Below are positions 22,921 through 28,753 of a DNA stretch of 28,753 bases, in pieces. Position 1 is the stretch's first letter. Every line of letters begins with the position of its first letter. Source of the DNA: Saprospiraceae bacterium (GTDB lineage: Bacteria > Bacteroidota > Bacteroidia > Chitinophagales > Saprospiraceae); the NCBI GenBank assembly GCA_007125435.1, contig SLDF01000156.1, positions 1 to 28,753 on the forward strand. Direction: 5' to 3'. The notes below the pieces were generated by a model. It did not search any database. It saw only the letters and a program-made list of their open reading frames with translations, and was not told the origin of the DNA. Position numbers and translations under genes: made by a program.

Positions 22921-24705
22921 TCAGAGGATTTTCATTCGTTTTTTGAGGATACCGAAAATAATGTAGAGGAGTTGGAAAAACGAAACGAACAAACTCAAAC
23001 GGCCTATGGAATCGCCCCATTTGACGTAAAAAGTCTTACTCTCGTTCATCATGATATCGCCGTTAATGGCTATGGCTTCATCATATCTGGTAGCTTGCTT
23101 GATACGACCTTTCTGGTCAATGAAGCAAGAGATACCGGTATTGGCTGATCTGGCTATATCACGGCGCGACTCTATAGCACGTAGCCGTCCAAACTTCAAA
23201 TGCTGTATGTGCCCTGGGGTGTCGTCCCACCAACCATCATTGGTCATGATGAATAAGGCCTGTGCACCATTCTGAACATATCCGTTGGAATACTCACCAA
23301 ATATGGATTCGTAGCAAATCACAGGTGCAATCGCAAATCTATTGCTCACAAATACGGCCCTATCGCTTTGCGTGCCTAAGCCCTCAATGGTACCATCAAG
23401 CTTCTCGATCAATGGCTTGAGAAAAGATAACTGTTTCTTATAAGGGAATATCTCCGGACCCGGCACAAGTTTTGACTTAAAATATACTTGTACATCCTGC
23501 AAATTTGATGTCGATTGAAAAGCGGCATTGTAAGCTTCCCAATACACAGTCTCGTCACCTCTAACAGATGTACGAAGATTGGGCCTATTCGGAATAAATC
23601 TTGGAAATATCCTATAGCCACTGATACCACTTACCCAAAAAAGGGAAGGATATGCACTGATCACTTCACGAATGATATTGACCTCATAGGACTCAGCCAC
23701 CTGTTCGACATTGACACTATTGAATACGGTCTCAGGGTAGAGTAAATAATGGGTCGACGGCGTAAGTGCCCGTTTAGTAAGCGATACCAAAGTATCCATC
23801 CGCTCACGTGAGGACATGTTGAACTTTTCATAGTGCGGCTCAAAGTTGGGTTGAATGATGGCGACTTCTACCTTCTCTCCTTTGGGCTCGTAACTTTGAT
23901 ACATCCAAATGGAGATGACGACAGGTACTGATATCCACAGTCCAAGTGCTAGCTGACGGCGACCACTGAGTCGTCCCTCCATCTTTCGACGCAAGATTTC
24001 AAAAAAGAAAATATTGCTCATCAATATCCACAAGGACCCGCCAAATACCCCGGTAAAACTATACCACTGAGGCAGCCATGCATACTCTGCCAGTGCATTT
24101 CCTAAAGTCAACCAGGGCCAGGTGATTTCCCACTGCATGTGGAGATATTCAAAGCTTATCCAAAATGCAATGAATGTAAAATAGGCTGTCCGATCACCCA
24201 CAAAATATCGAAATACGATAAATGTCATCCAGGGAACCAGCATGAGTAAGGCATTAGCCAAGATAGCAACTACTCCCGCTACTAAAGCGGTATTAGCGAC
24301 CCAGTATGTTGTCAGTATGTTCCACAGCACAAACGTAATGTAACCATACAAAGCAAGTGTGCCGAATGGATTTTTAACCTGCTCATCTTTCATCACCTCA
24401 CGCTCTATAAAGAAGAGAGGCACAAAGCCTATCAAAATAGTAAATGTAGTGGGAAATGGTGGAAAACCAAGGGACAGCAATGCCGCAGATATCATTGACA
24501 ATGCCAGCCATCTTCTATGGTGAACATGTCTCCGCTTTTTGCGAAAAACCAGACCCACGATGAATATGAATAATCCAACGAAAAGGAATAGAGGTAGATG
24601 CCCCCACAAGTCCTGGTCCATAAATAGATCATACATGCGCCAACCTGAAAAGGCAGTCATGACAAATCCAATAACTAATACGACAGGATAATACTTTCTG
24701 AGCAT
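22921..24705 (-). CDS. lnt: Apolipoprotein N-acyltransferase
   Basis: A 594-residue inner-membrane enzyme that adds the third acyl chain to the N-terminal cysteine of lipoproteins. About eight hydrophobic segments occupy residues 1-270, followed by a periplasmic nitrilase-type domain (about 278-545). The catalytic triad is visible: Glu325 in LLYPETVFN, Lys410 in YFKSKLVP, and Cys464 in VICYESIFG. A final helix near 570-590 anchors the C-terminus. It is longer than the E. coli enzyme (512) because of extra N-terminal membrane segments. The start lies 58 bp after the metG stop, so the two are probably co-transcribed. Several lipoproteins in this window would be substrates. Confidence 0.92.
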   Translation of the reverse strand: MLRKYYPVVLVIGFVMTAFSGWRMYDLFMDQDLWGHLPLFLFVGLFIFIVGLVFRKKRRHVHHRRWLALSMISAALLSLGFPPFPTTFTILIGFVPLFFIEREVMKDEQVKNPFGTLALYGYITFVLWNILTTYWVANTALVAGVVAILANALLMLVPWMTFIVFRYFVGDRTAYFTFIAFWISFEYLHMQWEITWPWLTLGNALAEYAWLPQWYSFTGVFGGSLWILMSNIFFFEILRRKMEGRLSGRRQLALGLWISVPVVISIWMYQSYEPKGEKVEVAIIQPNFEPHYEKFNMSSRERMDTLVSLTKRALTPSTHYLLYPETVFNSVNVEQVAESYEVNIIREVISAYPSLFWVSGISGYRIFPRFIPNRPNLRTSVRGDETVYWEAYNAAFQSTSNLQDVQVYFKSKLVPGPEIFPYKKQLSFLKPLIEKLDGTIEGLGTQSDRAVFVSNRFAIAPVICYESIFGEYSNGYVQNGAQALFIMTNDGWWDDTPGHIQHLKFGRLRAIESRRDIARSANTGISCFIDQKGRIKQATRYDEAIAINGDIMMNESKTFYVKWGDSIGRLSLFVSFFQLLYIIFGILKKRMKIL

Positions 24706-24763
24706 ATACGATAGCTTGATGTCATGTTGTGTAACAAGGACTAAGTGATAAGGTTATATTGGC

Positions 24764-26911
24764 TTACCTTATGGCCTGGCCATTTTCCCAGCCTTCAGGC
24801 GGACTTACAAAGCCCAAGGTACCATTGTTGCTGTCTGCCATAAGTATCATGCCTTTGGATTCAACGCCTCTTATTTTTCTCGGTTGTAAATTGACTAGCA
24901 CACTCACCTTCTTACCAACGACACTGTCCGGCTCAAAATGCTCTGCAATTCCACTGACTATGGTGCGAGTCTCATAACCTAGATCGACTTCAAGCTTAAG
25001 TAGCTTATCGGCCTTGGGTACGCGCTCTGCCTTAGTGATGGTGGCGGTGCGAATATCCATCTTGGTGAAATCATCGAATTGGATCATATTGTTTTCGGCA
25101 TCTTGAGGGCTATTTTCTTTCTTATCTGTCATGGCGCTTGTAGCTGATTTTAGTTTTAGAATCTGCGCATCGATAACCTCATCAGGGATCCTGCTGAATA
25201 GATGAATAGGCTCTCCCACAACATGACCGGCTTTGACCAGATATCGGCCGGCTGCCAGTTTGTTTTGTATATTGACAAGCTCACGATGGTCTTTGATTTC
25301 CTTGAGATTCAACATTTTTTGCATCTTCTCACTGGTCTCAGGCAGGAAAGGTCGACAGGCTATGGATAAAGCGGCCACTATTTGCACACAAAGGTTCATC
25401 ACAACTTTGACCTTTTCGGGTTCTTCTTTTTGGATTTTCCATGGCTCATTGGACTGCAAGAGTTGGTTTCCCCAGGACGAGATGTTCATGAGCCATTGCA
25501 GTGCTCCGCGGAAGTCATATTCCCAGATACAATTGGACAGCTCGTATACTTTGTCGAATAATTCCATCAACTCTGAATCAATGAAAGAAGGCATCAATGC
25601 GCCGTCTGACCCTACTATCTCAACGTCCTCATCTACCTTAGGCACTTTACCTTTATAGTATTTATGCACCAAAACCAAGACACGATTTACAAAATTGGCA
25701 AAATTACCAACCAGTTCATTGTTATTGGCATCCTGAAATCCCCTCCAGGTAAACTCGCTGTCTTTTTGCTCCGGCATATTTTTTATCATGACGTAGCGTA
25801 GGACATCGATCTGATCGGGAAAGTCTTGTATATATTCATGGACCCATACAGCCCAGCCTTTTGATGTACTTATTTTACGACCTTCGAGGTTCATGAATTG
25901 ATTCGCCGGTACATTGATGGGTAGTTTGTAATCGCCATGGGCTTTGAGTATTGCCGGAAAAATGATACAGTGGAACACGATGTTATCCTTACCGATAAAG
26001 TGGATGATGCCGGATTTCTTATCCTGCCAATAATCCTTCCAATTCTTGCCATTATCCTCTGCCCATTGGCGAGTTGCCGAGATGTACCCTATTGGTGCAT
26101 CCATCCAGACGTATAGCTTCTTTCCTTCGCTCCCCTCTATCTCTGATGGCACATCTACACCCCAGTCGAGGTCTCGAGTCATAGCACGGGGCTGAAGTCC
26201 TCCATCTAACCAGGATTTGCACTGACCCAGAACATGATTCTTCCATTCATCTACATTATGTAGACCTATACCGTCCAGGGCTCCGGTCTCAAGCCACTCG
26301 CGCAGCCATTTTTCATGCTTATCCAGTTTTAAAAACCAATGGGTTGTCTTGCGCATGACCGGCGTCTCTCCGGAAAGCGTAGACTTTGGCTTGATAAGCT
26401 CAATAGGTGATAGAGTTGATCCACAGTTTTCACACTGGTCACCATAGGCTTCTTCGTGACCACACTTTGGACATGTACCGATGATGTATCTATCCGCCAG
26501 GAATTGTCCGGCTACTTCATCAAAATACTGTTCACTTTCTATGGCCTCGAATTCACCATTATCATACAGTGTTTTGAAGAACTCCTTTGCCGTTTCGTGG
26601 TGAATGGGTGAGGATGTTCTGTGATAGATATCAAAGGAGATATTCATCTTAGCGAATGTCTCCTCAAAAAGATGATGGTATTTATCTATGATGTCCTGAG
26701 GCTGTAATCCTTCTTTTTTAGCTTTTACGGTAATCGCAGCGCCATGTTCATCGGAGCCACAAATAAATGCTACATCTTTGCCCATCAATCGTAAAAATCT
26801 CGCATATACGTCTGCCGGAAGATAAGCACCAGCCAGGTGACCTATATGTAAGGGACCGTTGGCATAAGGTAAAGCCGCTGTTATGGTGTATCGTTCAGGT
26901 GGTCTTATCAT
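24764..26911 (-). CDS. metG: Methionyl-tRNA synthetase with C-terminal tRNA-binding domain
   Basis: A 715-residue class I aminoacyl-tRNA synthetase charging tRNA-Met. HIGH is at 22-25 in 'PYANGPLHIGHLAGAY'; a four-cysteine zinc knuckle is at 147, 150, 160 and 163 (CPKC...CENC); the KMSKS-equivalent loop is KISTS at 346-350 followed by Lys351. A helical anticodon-binding domain spans about 390-560. The last ~105 residues (about 610-715, 'FDDFTKMDIRTATITKAERV') are a Trbp111/EMAP-II-like tRNA-binding domain that dimerises the enzyme. The ATG start is supported by the standard N-terminus 'RYTITAALPYANG'. It heads a probable metG-lnt transcript; a divergent MATE gene lies upstream. Confidence 0.96.
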   Translation of the reverse strand: MIRPPERYTITAALPYANGPLHIGHLAGAYLPADVYARFLRLMGKDVAFICGSDEHGAAITVKAKKEGLQPQDIIDKYHHLFEETFAKMNISFDIYHRTSSPIHHETAKEFFKTLYDNGEFEAIESEQYFDEVAGQFLADRYIIGTCPKCGHEEAYGDQCENCGSTLSPIELIKPKSTLSGETPVMRKTTHWFLKLDKHEKWLREWLETGALDGIGLHNVDEWKNHVLGQCKSWLDGGLQPRAMTRDLDWGVDVPSEIEGSEGKKLYVWMDAPIGYISATRQWAEDNGKNWKDYWQDKKSGIIHFIGKDNIVFHCIIFPAILKAHGDYKLPINVPANQFMNLEGRKISTSKGWAVWVHEYIQDFPDQIDVLRYVMIKNMPEQKDSEFTWRGFQDANNNELVGNFANFVNRVLVLVHKYYKGKVPKVDEDVEIVGSDGALMPSFIDSELMELFDKVYELSNCIWEYDFRGALQWLMNISSWGNQLLQSNEPWKIQKEEPEKVKVVMNLCVQIVAALSIACRPFLPETSEKMQKMLNLKEIKDHRELVNIQNKLAAGRYLVKAGHVVGEPIHLFSRIPDEVIDAQILKLKSATSAMTDKKENSPQDAENNMIQFDDFTKMDIRTATITKAERVPKADKLLKLEVDLGYETRTIVSGIAEHFEPDSVVGKKVSVLVNLQPRKIRGVESKGMILMADSNNGTLGFVSPPEGWENGQAIR

Positions 26912-27210
26912 GTGCTTTCAATTTAAAACGCGAAAATACAACAACTTGCCATCGCAAGTAAAATTTACCGCTGTAAAATAAAAGTAATTTATATAAATTA
27001 TTTTTCGATCTTTACACCGTTGGTTTTATGCATTTTAAACATTTATCAATTTATACATATATTTGCAATACCGATGCATTAATCATCTCGACTAAACAAT
27101 TATTGTCGTTAAAAACCGGTTAAGGTTAATGGATGTATATACAATTATCAGGTAAAAGCCATTACATTTGAGCTGTCTTCGCTGAAAGATGCCGGGACAG
27201 ATACCACTAC
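26912..27210. promoter_or_regulatory. Divergent metG / MATE control region
   Basis: This 299-bp gap holds both promoters. On the plus strand TATATTTG (27058-27065) fits the -7 consensus and would give the MATE gene a leader of about 140 nt. Three short dyads are visible: ACTTGC-CATC-GCAAGT (26944-26959), ACAAT-T-ATTGT (27096-27106) and AACCGGTT (27114-27121). The last two lie within the MATE leader, just past the expected start of transcription, where a repressor could bind. For metG no clear consensus promoter is visible. Regulator identity cannot be told. Confidence 0.4.
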
Positions 27211-28578
27211 ATGAAACACAAGAGAGAAGAATTTGGTACTAAAAAGCTAACCCGGCTCTTATTTGAGCAAGCTATGCCTGCATCGATAGGTATCCTTGTA
27301 CTCTCCATATACGGTATAGTCGATACTATTTTTGTAGGGCGGTGGGTTGGTCACCTGGGTATAGCAGCCATTACAGTTGTCTTGCCCATTACCTTTTTTA
27401 TTTCCAGCATAGGTATGTCCATTGGTGTAGGTGGCGCCTCCATTATTTCTCGTGCGTTTGGCAAGGACAATGATGAGAAGGCGTACAGAACATTTGGCAA
27501 CCAGGTGCTTTTGACATTGATATTATCTGTACTATTTGTTGTACTTGGCTTTACCTTCATGGAGCCTATATTGAAAGTTTTTGGTGGGCGAGGAGAAGCA
27601 TTGGTGCCGGCAGAAGCCTATTTTAAGATCATTCTCATTGGTGTTCCTTTTCTGGCATGGTCTATGATGAGCAACAATGTTATCAGAGCGGAGGGCTACC
27701 CCAAGATTGCGATGTTGATCATGGTCATCCCGGCCGTATTCAATATTATACTTGACCCGATATTCATTGTATGGCTGGATATGGGTATAGAAGGCGCAGC
27801 GTATGCCACTACCATTTCTTACATGGCCAGTGCTGTTTTTGCACTTTGGTTTTTCACAAAAGGGAAGTCGCAGATGCAAATCAACAGCACCTATCTGATA
27901 CCAGACTTTCCCATTCTCAAGGAAATAGGTAGCCTGGGGTCTGTCACCCTCGCCAGACAGGGTACCATCAGTATACTTGCTATTGTACTCAACAATTCAT
28001 TGTTCAACTATGGTGGTGAGCTGGGATTATCGACTTACGGCATCATCAATAGAGTATTGATGTTTGCTAATTTTCCAGTGCTTGGTATTACACAGGGATT
28101 CGTGCCTATTGTCGGATTTAATTTTGGCGCAGGCAAGCTGGACCGTGTCAAATCCATCATTAAGATAGCGATGACTTCGGCAAGTGGATTGGCTTTTATT
28201 ATTTTCGCTGCTATTTTATTGTTTGCACCATCGATCATCTCTGTCTTTACCAATGACAATGCACTAATTGATGCTACGAGCCCTGCCATTCGTAAAGTTT
28301 TTCTCGCCACCCCCCTACTGGCGATCAGTTTATTGGGAAGTGCTTATTTTCAGGCTGTTGGAAAGGCGTTTCCCGCCCTTATACTTTCTCTTTCTAAGCA
28401 GGGTTTTCTACTCATACCCTTAGTGCTAATTCTACCCATATTTTTTGGTTTGGATGGTATATGGTATGCTTTTCCAATGGCAGATGTGGGTGCAGCATCA
28501 TTGACACTCATCTATCTCAGGGTCAAGGGACCAAAATTCCAAAGCGACCAGACTATCCAACTTCAACAACAAGATTAA
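27211..28578 (+). CDS. MATE-family multidrug/metabolite efflux transporter
   Basis: A 455-residue inner-membrane transporter with about twelve hydrophobic segments in two homologous halves. The start 'LTRLLFEQAMPASIGILVLSIYGIVDTIFVG' and 'GVGGASIISRAFGKDNDEKA' are typical of the MATE family, as is 'TQGFVPIVGFNFGAGKLDRV' in the second half. Such proteins export cationic drugs or metabolites using Na+ or H+ gradients; the substrate is unknown. It is transcribed alone, divergently from metG, behind a leader with several short dyads. Confidence 0.9.
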   Translation: MKHKREEFGTKKLTRLLFEQAMPASIGILVLSIYGIVDTIFVGRWVGHLGIAAITVVLPITFFISSIGMSIGVGGASIISRAFGKDNDEKAYRTFGNQVLLTLILSVLFVVLGFTFMEPILKVFGGRGEALVPAEAYFKIILIGVPFLAWSMMSNNVIRAEGYPKIAMLIMVIPAVFNIILDPIFIVWLDMGIEGAAYATTISYMASAVFALWFFTKGKSQMQINSTYLIPDFPILKEIGSLGSVTLARQGTISILAIVLNNSLFNYGGELGLSTYGIINRVLMFANFPVLGITQGFVPIVGFNFGAGKLDRVKSIIKIAMTSASGLAFIIFAAILLFAPSIISVFTNDNALIDATSPAIRKVFLATPLLAISLLGSAYFQAVGKAFPALILSLSKQGFLLIPLVLILPIFFGLDGIWYAFPMADVGAASLTLIYLRVKGPKFQSDQTIQLQQQD

Positions 28579-28753
28579 GTCTTAACAGGACCACTTCTTT
28601 GATTGCTCTACAGGTATTCACTCAAAGTGACATAAGGCTACCTCTAAAAACTCCTTCAGCGGCTGGAACGCAAAATTATACAATTTTGCTGCATGATAAT
28701 TTTAATTTATACTTCCTTGTTCATCAGTCACGTAGCTAAGGCTATGTTCCTTC
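28579..28753. other. Gene-free right edge with a small hairpin
   Basis: No gene is recognised in these 175 bp. A perfect inverted repeat GCAAAATT-ATAC-AATTTTGC lies at 28670-28689, about 90 bp past the MATE stop. It could be a weak terminator, but only a short T-rich stretch follows at a distance. Confidence 0.4.

Noticed and set aside
24759..25658. Plus-strand open frames (24759-24977 and 25233-25658) opposite metG
   Set aside because: They are antisense shadows of a strongly conserved synthetase gene with no recognisable protein features.

Overview
The window looks like chromosomal DNA of a free-living Bacteroidota (phylum-level call firm; a Saprospiria-like lineage is only a guess). The evidence is an Oar-like TonB-dependent receptor with a carboxypeptidase-regulatory N-terminus, a protein with a type IX secretion (Por) tail, a DUF2452 protein, a long Bacteroidota-type signal peptidase I, a paired aminolipid acyltransferase locus, and promoters of the Bacteroidota type (TAnnTTTG at -7). 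I see no rRNA, tRNA, CRISPR array, phage gene or transposase gene.

Layout. 1-757 has no credible gene and holds hairpins and repeat-like DNA. 758-1252 encodes an exported thioredoxin-like protein. 1460-5252 is a three-gene ferric-iron ABC importer read leftward (binding lipoprotein, fused permease, ATPase), with a small SET-domain protein upstream at 5375-5761. 6097-6693 (membrane/TPR protein, plus strand) converges on a patatin-like phospholipase (6695-7498). 7840-12965 carries a secreted lamin-tail/cupredoxin/T9SS protein and a large TonB-dependent receptor. 13152-15784 holds a hotdog thioesterase, signal peptidase I and a DUF2452 protein. 16147-20307 is an envelope locus: an ECF sigma factor, a protein joining an inner-membrane anchor to a beta-barrel-like C-terminus, and a large lipoprotein. 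20502-22331 is a two-gene acyltransferase operon probably making N-acyl amino-acid lipids. 22499-22729 encodes a 76-residue membrane protein. 22921-26911 is lnt and metG, and 27211-28578 is a MATE exporter.

Most genes run leftward; only the TPR protein, the 76-residue protein and the MATE exporter run rightward. Much of the content serves the envelope: lipoprotein maturation (Lnt), signal-peptide removal (LepB), aminolipid synthesis, and several lipoproteins and outer-membrane or secreted proteins.

The least explained signal is non-coding. Three intergenic regions (7582-7743, 15883-16041, 22751-22909) hold members of one structured repeat family. They share a conserved frame (GGGCATCACC ... 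GGTCGCTA.G ... GGGCTC ... GCTGATGCA) whose two ends can pair. Between the conserved blocks are two variable slots filled with copy-specific sequence, in several cases palindromes, including a nearly perfect 50-bp palindrome in the middle copy. A second, weaker shared sequence links 171-209 with 18139-18198. No protein in the window is an obvious mobiliser of either family.
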